Part shown: in pieces, positions 26,031-35,101 of the stretch
How positions within the stretch are numbered: position 1 is the stretch's first letter
Layout of the letters: every line of letters begins with the position of its first letter
From: Blastococcus sp. Marseille-P5729
Lineage (GTDB): Bacteria > Actinomycetota > Actinomycetes > Mycobacteriales > Antricoccaceae
Length of the DNA: 64,000 bases
Reading direction: 5' to 3'
Assembly (NCBI RefSeq): GCF_900292035.1
Contig: NZ_OMPO01000001.1
Span: 1,701,292-1,765,291, forward strand
The notes under the pieces: generated by a model
The model's input: only the letters and a program-made list of their open reading frames with translations
Told to the model about the DNA's origin: nothing
The model's database searches: none
Position numbers and translations under genes: made by a program

Positions 26031-26054
26031 CAGCGGGCGTGGAGGAGGAGCAGT

Positions 26055-27995
26055 TCATCGGTAGTCCCTTGTCTGCAGAGGTACGCGGGTGAACCCAAGA
26101 TCCTCGCGATGTCGCACGGGCAGGTCGTCACGGTGCTCCCATGCGGATACGAAGCGCCACTCGTCGTCGTTGCGCAGTGCCTCGCCGCCCTCGGTCTGGT
26201 GCTCGATGCGGAAGTGCGCGCCGCACGACTCGTCGCGATCGAGCGCGTCGATGCACATCAGCCGCGCGAGCTCCAGATAGTCCGCGACGCGACCGGCTGT
26301 CTCGAGCTCCTGGTTGAGCCGCCCGCCCTCGCCGGGAACCCTCAGGTCGGTCCAGAACTGCGCCGCGAGCTCGTCGATCTCGTGTATGGCCGCGATCAGA
26401 CCTTCGGCGTCCCGACTCACTCCGCACCGCGCGTACAGGATCTCCCCCAGCGACCGGTGGAAGTCGACCGCCCGCCGGGTGCCTCGGATCGAGAGCAGGC
26501 GTTGCACGCGTTGGCCGACGGCGTCGACTACCCGGCGCGCACCCGGCGCATCGGCGTCCATCAAGGGCTGGCCGAGCAGTCCCGCGAGGTACGACGGGAT
26601 CGAGTAAGGCAGCGTGAACCACCCGTCCACGGACGCCGAGAGCAGCGAGTTGGCGCCGAGCCGATTGGCGCCGTGGTAGGCATTCCCGGCCTCACCCGCC
26701 ACGAACAGACCAGGGATCGACGTCATCAGGTCGTAGTCGGTCCACAACCCGCCCATCGAGAAGTGCGCCCCCGGAGCGATCCGCATCGGCTGGGTGTACG
26801 GGTCCTCGCCGGTGACGTCGCGGTACATCTCGAACAGGTTCCCGTACCGCTCTGCGATCGCGTCCTTTCCCACGCGCGCGATCGCATCGCGGAAGTCGAG
26901 GTAGACCGAGTTGCGCAGCGGGCCCACGCCGTGACCCGTGTCGATCTGCTCCCGAGCCGCGCGGCTGGAGATGTCGCGCGGTGAGAGGTTGCCGTACGCC
27001 GGGTACTTGCGCTCCAGGTAGTAGTCGCGCTCGCTCTCTGGGATCCGGCCCGGATCCCGCTCGTCCCCCTCCTGCCGGGGCACCCAGACGCGGCCGTCAT
27101 TACGGAGGGACTCGCTCATCAGGGTCGTCTTCGACTGCCAGGGCGAGGAGACGGGGAGTGCGGTCGGGTGGAACTGGACCATGGATGGCGAGGCGAACAG
27201 CGCCCCGGCCCGGTGCGCGCGCCAGGTGGCGGTCGCGTTCGAGCTCATCGCCAGCGTCGAGTGGAAGTACACGTTCCCGTAACCACCGGTGGCGAGCACC
27301 ACGGCGTGTGCCGTGTGCGCGCTGACCGCGCCGGTGACCAGATCGCGGACGACGACGCCCTGGGCGCGGCCGTCGGACACGATCAGGTCGAGCATCTCGG
27401 TGCGGGTGTGCAGCCGGACCGACCCGCGAGCGACCTGCCGCAGCAGCGCCTGGGCGCCCGCGATCTGCAACTGCTGACCGGTCTGGCCGCGGGTGTAGTA
27501 GGTGCGCGAGACCTGCACGCCGCCGAACGATCGAGTGGCCAGCCCGCCGCCGTACTCGCGCGCGAACGGCACCCCGATCGCGTTCATGTGGTCGATGACG
27601 CGGGCCGACTCCTCGCCGAGACGGAAGACGTCGGCCTCGCGGCCACGGAAGTCACCGCCCTTGATGGTGTCGATGACGAAGCGCTCGACGCTGTCACCAT
27701 CCACCTTGCGGCCTCGAGCCGAGTTGATGCCGCCCTGAGCCGCGACGCTGTGCGCACGGCGCGGCGCGTCGTGATAAGTGAACGCCTCCACCCGATACCC
27801 GAGCTCACCCAGCGCGGCCGCGGCTCCGCTGCCGGCAAGTCCCGTCCCCACGACGATCACCGTCAGGTGCGAGCGGTTCAGCGGACTGACGAGCCGGTAG
27901 TCCACCTTGCGCCTGGCCCACGCCGTGGCCGGGTCGCCGTCCGGCGTATGCGGATCCAGGCTACTTCCCAGCTGCCGGAGCTCATCGACGGTCAC
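26055..27995 (-). CDS. sdhA: Succinate dehydrogenase/fumarate reductase flavoprotein subunit
   Basis: Oxidises succinate to fumarate. 646 residues with an N-terminal Rossmann motif VIVVGTGLAGSGAAAALGE (about 45-63), the covalent-FAD His segment HSVAAQGGINSA (about 83), the substrate-site segment MVQFHPTALP, and GLFVAGEAGNAYHGANRLG near residue 435, ending in a helical and cap domain. Overlaps sdhC by 4 bp. Length and subunit order (C-A-B) fit the actinobacterial B-type enzyme. Confidence 0.95.
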   Translation of the reverse strand: MTVDELRQLGSSLDPHTPDGDPATAWARRKVDYRLVSPLNRSHLTVIVVGTGLAGSGAAAALGELGYRVEAFTYHDAPRRAHSVAAQGGINSARGRKVDGDSVERFVIDTIKGGDFRGREADVFRLGEESARVIDHMNAIGVPFAREYGGGLATRSFGGVQVSRTYYTRGQTGQQLQIAGAQALLRQVARGSVRLHTRTEMLDLIVSDGRAQGVVVRDLVTGAVSAHTAHAVVLATGGYGNVYFHSTLAMSSNATATWRAHRAGALFASPSMVQFHPTALPVSSPWQSKTTLMSESLRNDGRVWVPRQEGDERDPGRIPESERDYYLERKYPAYGNLSPRDISSRAAREQIDTGHGVGPLRNSVYLDFRDAIARVGKDAIAERYGNLFEMYRDVTGEDPYTQPMRIAPGAHFSMGGLWTDYDLMTSIPGLFVAGEAGNAYHGANRLGANSLLSASVDGWFTLPYSIPSYLAGLLGQPLMDADAPGARRVVDAVGQRVQRLLSIRGTRRAVDFHRSLGEILYARCGVSRDAEGLIAAIHEIDELAAQFWTDLRVPGEGGRLNQELETAGRVADYLELARLMCIDALDRDESCGAHFRIEHQTEGGEALRNDDEWRFVSAWEHRDDLPVRHREDLGFTRVPLQTRDYR

Positions 27996-28735
27996 AGCGC
28001 GCCCACCATCACTGCGACCGGGATGGACGCATTCCCTACGAGCAAGGCGACCGCGGCAACACCGGCCAGCAGCTTGATGGTTGCCCGAGACCGCTGGCCG
28101 GTCACACCCAGGTCATGCGCCGCCATCCAGACTCCGTGCAGCACGTGGGCCGCGAGCGCCAGCATCGCCACGATGTATGCGATCGCGGACGCCGGGCGCT
28201 CGAAGCTCGCAACCAGGTTCTGATAGGCGAACGACTCCTCGGTCGTCGGTCCCTGGAAGGCCGCGGCCCCGGCGTGCCCGGTCGTCAGGTCGAGGATGTG
28301 GAAGACGACGAACGCCAGCAGCGCGATGCCCGTGAGCGGCATGGTGCGGGCCAGGCTCGACGTCCGCCGCAGCGGTGCGCGATGCCGGCCGCGGGCGCGA
28401 CGGGCGCGGGTCCAGAGCACCGCCGCGCTCCAGACGTGCAGCACCAGCGCCACCGCCAGGACCGCGCGCAGGATCCACAGCAGGCCTTCGTACGGCAGCA
28501 GCGGGTGGAACGCCTCCCGCAGCCAGTGCGCGTAGTCGTTGAAACCGTCGGGTCCGCCGTACACCTTGAGATTGCCGACCATGTGCACCACGACGAACGC
28601 GACGAAGAGGACGCCGGTCACCGCCATCACGATCTTCAAGGAGTGGGTGGAGGGGCGGCGCCTCCGGGGCTGCGCTCTGCCGGCTCGGGCAGCGGACGGC
28701 CTAGCGCTCGCCGTCGCGTCAGGGGCGGGCGTCAT
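27992..28735 (-). CDS. sdhC: Succinate dehydrogenase cytochrome b subunit
   Basis: Membrane anchor of 247 residues with five predicted helices, as in B-type complexes with a single anchor and two haems. Candidate haem histidines are visible in VVHMVGNLK (helix 1), VLHVWSAAVL (helix 2), VVFHILDL (helix 3) and AHVLHGVWMAAH (helix 4). An Arg/Ser/Pro-rich tail of about 30 residues precedes helix 1. GGAGGA lies 5 bases before the ATG. First gene of sdhCAB. Confidence 0.92.
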   Translation of the reverse strand: MTPAPDATASARPSAARAGRAQPRRRRPSTHSLKIVMAVTGVLFVAFVVVHMVGNLKVYGGPDGFNDYAHWLREAFHPLLPYEGLLWILRAVLAVALVLHVWSAAVLWTRARRARGRHRAPLRRTSSLARTMPLTGIALLAFVVFHILDLTTGHAGAAAFQGPTTEESFAYQNLVASFERPASAIAYIVAMLALAAHVLHGVWMAAHDLGVTGQRSRATIKLLAGVAAVALLVGNASIPVAVMVGAL

Positions 28736-28831
28736 CGCGTCCTCCAGTCCCGTGTCTGCTTCGCCTCCTCCCCACCCTATGCGGCGAACCCAGCACGGCC
28801 GAGCACCGCTGCGCGGTCGTACCATCGCTGG

Positions 28832-29593
28832 GTGCACGAGGTTCTCCGTTACGCCGCGATCGGCGACAGCTTCACCGAAGGGATCGGCGACGAGCGACCG
28901 GACGGCACGCCACGTGGCTGGGCCGATCAGACGGCCGCCCAGCTCGCGCGCCACCAGGTGGTCGAGTACGTCAACCTCGCGATCCGCGGCCGCCTGTTGG
29001 AGCCGATCGCGACCGAGCAGCTCGATGACGTGCTGGCGCTGGAGCCGGACCTGCTCACCTTCAACGGCGGTGGAAACGACCTGTTGCGACCGTCGTACGA
29101 CCCGGACCGCCTCACCGCGCTGACCGAGCGGGTGATCCTGGCATCCAAGGCGGCCGGCGTCCGCGTCGTCGTCCTCAGCGGCGCCAACCCGAGCCGCCGC
29201 ATCCCGTTCGGCGCCAAGGTGAACGCCGCCGGGATCGAGCTGACCCGGATCGTTCGAGAGCTGACCGATCGGCACGGGGTCGAGTTCGTCGACAACTTCG
29301 GGGACGGCGAGCTGGCTCGCGCGGGGTACTGGTCGCCGGACCGCATCCACCTCAACGCCGACGGGCACCGCCGGGTCGCGGCGCGGCTGCTGACCCACCT
29401 CGGCTACCAGCCTCCCTCCGGTTGGCTGACGCCGCTACCGCACCCCGATGCGCCGCCCACACGACGCGAGCAGATCGGCTACTACCGCGAGCATGTGGCG
29501 CCTTGGGTGTGGCGGCACCTGCGTGGCCGGTCCTCCGGAGACGGCGTCGAACCGAAGCACGCCGCCTGGACGACGATCCCGGCCACCGGCTGA
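28832..29593 (+). CDS. SGNH/GDSL-family hydrolase
   Basis: 253 residues of the GDSL esterase/lipase fold: the nucleophile in AAIGDSFTEGIGDE (Ser about 14), oxyanion Gly and Asn in TFNGGGNDLL, and the catalytic Asp-His pair in SPDRIHLNADGHRRVA. No signal peptide, so it is cytoplasmic. A GTG start directly precedes the conserved N-terminus; the open frame upstream is antisense to sdhC. The natural substrate is unknown. Divergent from sdhC. Confidence 0.85.
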   Translation: MHEVLRYAAIGDSFTEGIGDERPDGTPRGWADQTAAQLARHQVVEYVNLAIRGRLLEPIATEQLDDVLALEPDLLTFNGGGNDLLRPSYDPDRLTALTERVILASKAAGVRVVVLSGANPSRRIPFGAKVNAAGIELTRIVRELTDRHGVEFVDNFGDGELARAGYWSPDRIHLNADGHRRVAARLLTHLGYQPPSGWLTPLPHPDAPPTRREQIGYYREHVAPWVWRHLRGRSSGDGVEPKHAAWTTIPATG

Positions 29594-29630
29594 TCTACCG
29601 CGCCTCACCACTCACGGCCCGTTTGCAGGG

Positions 29631-29645
29631 TACCCCATAGGGGTA
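29631..29645. promoter_or_regulatory. CsoR-type copper operator, distal box
   Basis: TACCCCATAGGGGTA matches the CsoR-like operator pattern TACCC(C)..GGGGTA. Located 54 bp before the copper ATPase start. Copper binding by a CsoR repressor would release it. No csoR gene lies in the window. Confidence 0.8.
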
Positions 29646-29667
29646 TACAGTCGAACTGACTGCGAGA

Positions 29668-29682
29668 TACCCCTAGGGGGTA
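29668..29682. promoter_or_regulatory. CsoR-type copper operator, proximal box
   Basis: TACCCCTAGGGGGTA, again the CsoR operator pattern, 16 bp before the ATPase ATG and 37 bp from the distal box. Two boxes bracketing the presumed promoter suggest tight repression. Confidence 0.8.
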
Positions 29683-29698
29683 TGGGAGGTTTCGGCAC

Positions 29699-31936
29699 AT
29701 GGAGGAGAGGCAGGAGACGACGCGCCCGCAGGTGGCTCACCACAAGGTCCGCGACGGAGCAGGCCACCGGCACCATCAGGAGGGCGCGCAGGACCACGCC
29801 AGTCACGCCGCATCTGGCAGCGACGACCACGCTGGACGCGAGGGCCACTCCGGACACGAAGGGCACGCCGGGAACGAAGAACGTGGCGGCCATGGTGGCC
29901 ACGGCGGCCACTCCGGACACGAAGGATCCGAAGGGCACGCCGGTCATGGTGGCCACGGCGATCACGCCGGCATGTTCCGACGGCTGTTCTGGCAGGCGCT
30001 GATCCTCGCCGTACCGACCGTCGCGCTGTCGCCGATGTTCGCCGATCTGCTCGGCTATCAGCTGCCGGAAGTGACCGGGGTGGCCTGGGTGTCGCCAGTG
30101 CTCGGCACGATCCTCTACCTCTGGTACGGGCGTCCCTTCCTCAGCGGCGCGGTCGACGAGATCCGCGCGCGCAAACCCGGGATGATGCTCCTTGTCGCGC
30201 TGGCGATCACGGTCGCGTTCGTCGCCTCGTGGGGCGCCACTCTCGGGCTGCTGGCGCACCACCTCGACTTCTGGTGGGAACTGGCGCTCCTGGTCGTGAT
30301 CATGCTGCTCGGCCACTGGATCGAAATGCGATCGCTGGCGCAGACCACCTCGGCTCTCGACTCGCTCGCGGCCCTGCTGCCGGACGAGGCCGAGCGCGTC
30401 GGTCCCGACGGCCAGGTCGCCAAGATCGCGCCGGCCGACCTACAGGTAGCAGACGTGGTCGTCGTCCGCCCCGGGGGCAGCGTGCCGGCGGACGGGCGGA
30501 TCGTCAGCGGCTCGGCGTCGATGGACGAGTCGATGATCACCGGTGAGTCCCGCACCGTACGCCGCGAGGAGGGCGACCAGGTCGTCGCCGGCACGGTCGC
30601 CACGGACTCCGGCCTACGGGTGGAGGTCACCGCGACCGGGGATGACACGGCACTCGCCGGGATCCAGAAGCTGGTGGCCGACGCGCAGGCCTCGGGCTCG
30701 CGCGCCCAACGGCTCGCCGACTCGGCCGCTGGGTGGCTGTTCTGGTTCGCTCTCGGGGCTGGCGTGCTGACGGCGATCGTGTGGGGCGTGCTCGGCCTGC
30801 CCGACGAGTCCGTCGTCCGCACCATCACCGTGCTCGTGATCGCCTGCCCGCACGCGCTGGGCCTGGCGATTCCCCTGGTCATCTCGATAGCCACCGAGCG
30901 CGCCGCGCGCGGTGGCGTGCTGATCAAGGACCGCGTCGAGATGGAGACGATGCGGACGGTCGACAGTGTGCTGTTCGACAAGACCGGAACGCTGACGAAG
31001 GGCGAGCCCACGGTCACCGCGGTCGAGCCGGGTAGCGGCAGCGGGCTGGACGCCGACGCGCTGCTCGCCTACGCAGCAGCCGCCGAGTCCGACTCCGAGC
31101 ACCCGCTGGCCCGAGCGATCGTCCGGGCCGCCGGCGAGCGTGGACTGCGGCTGTCGGCCGCGACCGACTTCACGTCGTCCCCAGCGATCGGGGTGTCGGC
31201 CGAGGTCGGCGGGAAGCGGGTCCAGGTCGGCGGTCCGCGACTTCTCGAGCAGGCCCGCGGGCAGGAGCTGGAGATCGCCGACACCTGGCGCGCGGACGGC
31301 GCGACCATCCTGCACGTGGTGATCGACGGTACGGTCGCCGGCGCACTGGAGCTCGCCGACGAGATCCGACCGGAGTCCCGCGAAGCGGTCCGTGCACTGC
31401 ACGACCGTGGTGTCGAGGTCATCATGATCACCGGCGACGCCGAGGCGGTCGCCGCCTCCGTCGCCGCCGATCTCGGAATCGACCGGTACTACGCCGAGGT
31501 CCGCCCTGAGGACAAGGCTTCGACGGTGGCCGGGCTGCAGTCCGAGGGGCGCCGGGTCGCGATGGTCGGCGACGGCGTCAACGACGCGCCAGCACTGGCG
31601 CAGGCCGACGTCGGCATCGCGATCGGCGCCGGGACGGATGTCGCGATCGCCTCGGCCGGCATCGTGCTCGCTTCCGACGACCCGCGGTCGGTCGTCTCCG
31701 TCGCCGATCTGTCAGCAGCGGTGCGACGCAAGAGCTTGCAGAATCTGGCCTGGGCGGCCGGTTACAACCTCGTGGCGGTACCGCTCGCGGCTGGCGTGCT
31801 CGCTCCTGTCGGGGTCGTGATGCCGATGTCGGTGGGCGCCCTGTTGATGTCGGCGTCCACCGTCGTGGTCGCGCTGAATGCGCAGCTGCTGCGCCGGCTG
31901 GATCTGCGACCGGAGGCGGTCACGGACAGCCATTGA
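29699..31936 (+). CDS. Copper-exporting P1B-type ATPase with His-rich N-terminus (CopB-like)
   Basis: 745 residues. Residues about 14-90 form a His/Gly-rich metal-binding tail with repeated GHEGHAG and GHGGHGGHSGH units and no CxxC domain. Eight membrane segments follow; the sixth has CPH (VIACPHALGLAIP), the signature of the CopB subclass (Cu2+ or Ag+/Cu+). Phosphorylation motif DKTGTLTKGEPT, actuator TGES, nucleotide-binding SEHPLARA, and hinge GDGVNDAPAL are intact. CsoR-type operators in front indicate copper induction. No chaperone or csoR gene is linked. Confidence 0.92.
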   Translation: MEERQETTRPQVAHHKVRDGAGHRHHQEGAQDHASHAASGSDDHAGREGHSGHEGHAGNEERGGHGGHGGHSGHEGSEGHAGHGGHGDHAGMFRRLFWQALILAVPTVALSPMFADLLGYQLPEVTGVAWVSPVLGTILYLWYGRPFLSGAVDEIRARKPGMMLLVALAITVAFVASWGATLGLLAHHLDFWWELALLVVIMLLGHWIEMRSLAQTTSALDSLAALLPDEAERVGPDGQVAKIAPADLQVADVVVVRPGGSVPADGRIVSGSASMDESMITGESRTVRREEGDQVVAGTVATDSGLRVEVTATGDDTALAGIQKLVADAQASGSRAQRLADSAAGWLFWFALGAGVLTAIVWGVLGLPDESVVRTITVLVIACPHALGLAIPLVISIATERAARGGVLIKDRVEMETMRTVDSVLFDKTGTLTKGEPTVTAVEPGSGSGLDADALLAYAAAAESDSEHPLARAIVRAAGERGLRLSAATDFTSSPAIGVSAEVGGKRVQVGGPRLLEQARGQELEIADTWRADGATILHVVIDGTVAGALELADEIRPESREAVRALHDRGVEVIMITGDAEAVAASVAADLGIDRYYAEVRPEDKASTVAGLQSEGRRVAMVGDGVNDAPALAQADVGIAIGAGTDVAIASAGIVLASDDPRSVVSVADLSAAVRRKSLQNLAWAAGYNLVAVPLAAGVLAPVGVVMPMSVGALLMSASTVVVALNAQLLRRLDLRPEAVTDSH

Positions 31937-32057
31937 TCGTCCTGCGTCCGTGATGCCCGCGGCCGGGTCGAATCCGGCGTCGACGGGTGGTTCTGGGCGG
32001 CGTTAGTCTCGCCTCACCGCGGCGGGCGCGGCGGGTTTCGTTGCTAGCGTGGACGCC

Positions 32058-32771
32058 ATGTCTGTCACGGTCCTCGCCCAGTCCAGCTCTGAGCTCGGCG
32101 GCATCGCCGGCTGGGCGGTTGACCTCATGGAGAAGCTCGGTGGCCTCGGCGCCGGCCTGGCGATCGCGCTGGAAAACCTGTTCCCGCCGCTGCCGAGCGA
32201 GGTGATCCTCCCGCTGGCCGGGTTCACCGCGAGCCAGGGCAAGATGAGCCTGGTCGGGGCCCTGCTGTGGACGACCGCCGGATCGGTCGTCGGTGCCGCG
32301 ATTCTCTACTGGCTCGGCGTCCTGCTGGGCCGCGACCGGCTGCGCGCGATCGTCGACAAGATGCCGCTGGTCAGCCTCGCGGACGTCGACAAGACCGAGG
32401 CCTGGTTCGATAGGCACGGCAAGAAGGCCGTCTTCTTCGGCCGAATGATCCCGATCTTCCGCAGCCTGATCTCGATCCCGGCCGGCATCCAGAAGATGAG
32501 CTTCGGCGTGTTCGTGCTGCTGACCACCGCCGGGTCGGCGATCTGGAACACCATCTTCGTGCTCGCGGGCTACTTCCTCGGCTCGAACTGGGACAAGGTC
32601 GAGGTGTACGCCGGCTACTTCCAGTACGTCGTGATCGCGGTCGTCGCGGTCCTGCTGATCTGGTGGCTGGTGCGCCGCATCCAGGACATCAGGCGGCGCC
32701 GCGCCGCAGGCCTTCCGGACTCCGACGACCCCAGCGACCTCGCGCGCGCCAAGCGCCACCCGCACGCGTAA
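32058..32771 (+). CDS. DedA-family membrane protein
   Basis: 237 residues, polytopic inner-membrane protein of the DedA/VTT superfamily. Visible motifs: ENLFPPLPSEVILPLAG (about 37-53) with the conserved acidic residue, and the FFGRMIPIFRSLISIPAG arginine motif (about 127-144). DedA proteins act in lipid (undecaprenyl phosphate or phospholipid) translocation and proton-motive-force maintenance. An ATG three codons upstream is an alternative start. Monocistronic; followed by a block of dispersed repeats. Confidence 0.9.
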   Translation: MSVTVLAQSSSELGGIAGWAVDLMEKLGGLGAGLAIALENLFPPLPSEVILPLAGFTASQGKMSLVGALLWTTAGSVVGAAILYWLGVLLGRDRLRAIVDKMPLVSLADVDKTEAWFDRHGKKAVFFGRMIPIFRSLISIPAGIQKMSFGVFVLLTTAGSAIWNTIFVLAGYFLGSNWDKVEVYAGYFQYVVIAVVAVLLIWWLVRRIQDIRRRRAAGLPDSDDPSDLARAKRHPHA

Positions 32772-32791
32772 CCGACACTGCCGGCCCACCA

Positions 32792-33030
32792 CGTCTCGGC
32801 GTCGGTCGCTAGCGCTCCCTCGCTCGACGACCGTGGAGCTAACGGTCGTCGGTCGCTAGCTAGCGCTCCCTCGCTCGACGACCGCGGAGCTAACGGTCGT
32901 CGGTCGCTAGCTAGCGCTCCCTCGCTCGACGACCGCGGGGATAACGGTCGTCGGTCGCTAGCGCTCCCTCGCTCGACGACCGCGGGGATAACGGTCGTCG
33001 AGCGAGCGACGAAGGAGCGACGCCGAGACG
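32792..33030. repeat. Dispersed intergenic repeat, copy with inverted termini
   Basis: The element begins CGTCTCGGCGTCG (32792-32804) and ends with its exact reverse complement CGACGCCGAGACG (33018-33030). Between them are four units of about 51, 51, 47 bp period containing GCTAGCGCTCCCTCGCTCG, ACGACCG and ACGGTCGTCGGTCGCTAGC, themselves rich in nested palindromes. Same motif family as 25752 and 43353. No coding potential. Confidence 0.9.
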
Positions 33031-33069
33031 CCGTGAGATGAACGCGGTCGGCTGAGATGGAGCAGTCGG

Positions 33070-34680
33070 TTACTCGGGGAAGGCGCGGTCGATGATGGCC
33101 GCGGCGTCCACGCTGGCGGGAAGCGTGCCGAACACCTGCCCCCAGTCGCCGTCCAGCCGGGTTGCGCAGAAGGCGTCGGCGACGTACGACGGGGCATGCT
33201 GCACCAGGAGCGATGCCTGCAGGCCCAGCGCGAGGTCCTGAGCGACCCGCCGGGCGGTCTGCGGGGTGGCCTCCTGCAGCGAGAGCTGCAGCCGATCCAG
33301 ATGCTCATCGAGACGCTTGTCGGCACCGGCCGCAAGCGCGAGCTCCTTCGTCACCGCCGATACCGACTCCGGCTCGCGGCCCATCGCCCGCAGGACGTCG
33401 AGCGAGATGACGTTGCCCGAGCCCTCCCAGATCGAGTTGAGCGGGGACTCGCGGAACAGCCGCGGCATGCCGGACTCCTCGACGTACCCGTTGCCGCCGA
33501 GGCATTCCAGCGCCTCGCCCACGACGTACGGCGAGCGCTTGCACACCCAGAACTTGCTGGCGGCAACAGCGAGCCGCGCGAACTCGGACTCTCCGGAGTC
33601 GAAGGCCGAGGCCAGCCGGGTCATCAGCGCGGTGGCCGCCTCGACCTCCAGGGCGAGATCGGCAAGCACGCTCTGCATGAGCGGCTGATCGACCAGCCGT
33701 GCCCCGAATGCGGCACGGCCTCGCGCGTGGTTGATCGCCTGGACGAGCGCGGCGCGCTGCCCTGCGGTCGAGCCGATCACGCAGTCCAACCGGGTCATCG
33801 ACACCATCTCGATGATGGTCTGCACGCCCCGCCCCGCGTCTCCGACCAACCAGCCCACGGTGCCGTCGAACTCGACCTCGCTGGAGGCGTTGCTCCTGTT
33901 CCCGAGCTTGTCCTTCAGCCGCTGCAGGTTGAACACATTCCGCTCGCCGTCCGGCAGGATCCGCGGCACGAGGAAGCACGAGACCCCAGCGCCCTCCACC
34001 TGGGCGAGGATCAGGAACAGGTCGCACATCGGCGCACTGGTGAACCACTTGTGACCGGTGATCCGCCAGGTGCCGTCGTCCGCGGGGACGGCGCGAGTGC
34101 TGTTGGCGCGGACGTCGGACCCCCCTTGCTTCTCGGTCATCCCCATGCCGGCGAGCAGTCCCTGCTTGGTCGCGGGCTCGCGCAGTCCCGGCTCATAGAC
34201 GGTCGAGGTCAGGCCGGGCTCGTACTCGCGGGCCAGCTCCTCGTTGTGCCGCAGCGCGGGAACGACCGCGTAGGTCATCGAGATCGGGCAGCCGTGCCCA
34301 GCCTCGTTCTGGCTCCAGAGATAGAATCCGGCGGCCCGCCGGAGGTGCGCGTGCGGATCGTCGTCCGCCCATGGCGTGCCGGTCAGACCCTCACGTACGG
34401 CGACCGTCATCAGCTCGTGGTACGCCGGGTGGAAGTCGACCTCGTTGACCCGGTGGCCGTAGCGGTCGTGGGTCTTCAGCACCGGCGGATAGGCGTTCGC
34501 GTCGATTCCCCACTGCTGGATGTCCGGCTCGCCGAGCAGCCGGCCGATCCGCGACAGCCCGGCGGCGGTCGGTTCGTCAGCCAGCCTTCGCACCGACTCC
34601 TGCAAGGGTGTGTCGCGGGCCGCGGCGTCGTACCCGATGAGCGGCTCGGCCTGATTGAAGACCTCGTGAGTGACTGGCAT
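33070..34680 (-). CDS. AidB-like acyl-CoA dehydrogenase family protein
   Basis: 536 residues, about 150 longer than ordinary acyl-CoA dehydrogenases, as in E. coli AidB and mycobacterial relatives. It has GMGMTEKQGGSDVRANSTRA (AidB-type FAD motif, about 180), WRITGHKWFTSAPMCD, LKDKLGNRSNASSEVEFDG, and ECLGGNGYVEESGMPRLFRE in the dehydrogenase C-domain, with an extra helical tail. AidB is linked to alkylation stress through DNA binding and alkylator inactivation; relatives may act on acyl-CoAs. The ATG at 34680 is taken as the start because the family-like sequence (MPVTHEVFNQAEPL) begins there. Confidence 0.88.
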   Translation of the reverse strand: MPVTHEVFNQAEPLIGYDAAARDTPLQESVRRLADEPTAAGLSRIGRLLGEPDIQQWGIDANAYPPVLKTHDRYGHRVNEVDFHPAYHELMTVAVREGLTGTPWADDDPHAHLRRAAGFYLWSQNEAGHGCPISMTYAVVPALRHNEELAREYEPGLTSTVYEPGLREPATKQGLLAGMGMTEKQGGSDVRANSTRAVPADDGTWRITGHKWFTSAPMCDLFLILAQVEGAGVSCFLVPRILPDGERNVFNLQRLKDKLGNRSNASSEVEFDGTVGWLVGDAGRGVQTIIEMVSMTRLDCVIGSTAGQRAALVQAINHARGRAAFGARLVDQPLMQSVLADLALEVEAATALMTRLASAFDSGESEFARLAVAASKFWVCKRSPYVVGEALECLGGNGYVEESGMPRLFRESPLNSIWEGSGNVISLDVLRAMGREPESVSAVTKELALAAGADKRLDEHLDRLQLSLQEATPQTARRVAQDLALGLQASLLVQHAPSYVADAFCATRLDGDWGQVFGTLPASVDAAAIIDRAFPE

Positions 34681-34852
34681 GGATGCGGACCTCCAGATGC
34701 GCAACGGCAATGGCGCGACGTCGAACCAGCAGCCGCCATCGAGACGCCCCGCCGGCATGTTCTGACGACCAGGTTGTCATCTGCTCGCGCCATGACAACC
34801 TAGGGGACCACCAGCATCCCCCAAAGTCCGCCGGCTGGGACAATGGTTCGCA

Positions 34853-35089
34853 ATGCCTCCCGAAGTGCTGCTCACTCTCGTCGTCGTGCTCGGCCTCGTG
34901 CTGGGCGCGATGGCCGTGACGGGCGTTCTGGCGTGGCTGCTCGTGCTGGTGTTCCGGGCGCGCGAGGGGCGACGGCCTCCGGCCGAGGGGCGCGAGCAGT
35001 CGACTGCCGTGGCGAACGGGGTCTTCGCGCTCGACTCGGACGGCGGGCTGCTCGAGGACGACACCGGCCAGGGAGAGCGCGCAGGCTGA
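34853..35089 (+). CDS. Small single-pass membrane protein, hypothetical
   Basis: 78 residues: one N-terminal membrane helix (VLLTLVVVLGLVLGAMAVTG and on) followed by a short charged cytoplasmic tail. No family recognised. Codon usage looks genomic (GC-rich third positions). It lies alone between the divergently oriented AidB-like gene and the convergent LysR gene. Confidence 0.5.
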   Translation: MPPEVLLTLVVVLGLVLGAMAVTGVLAWLLVLVFRAREGRRPPAEGREQSTAVANGVFALDSDGGLLEDDTGQGERAG

Positions 35090-35101
35090 GGGCCGTGGCC
35101 G

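Noticed and set aside
25738..26058. A 106-residue repetitive protein and the opposite-strand Arg/Asp-rich frame in the sdhA-sdhB gap
   Set aside because: The frames exist only because the repeat period (60 bp) is a multiple of three. No ribosome-binding site or domain; the DNA repeat itself is the feature.
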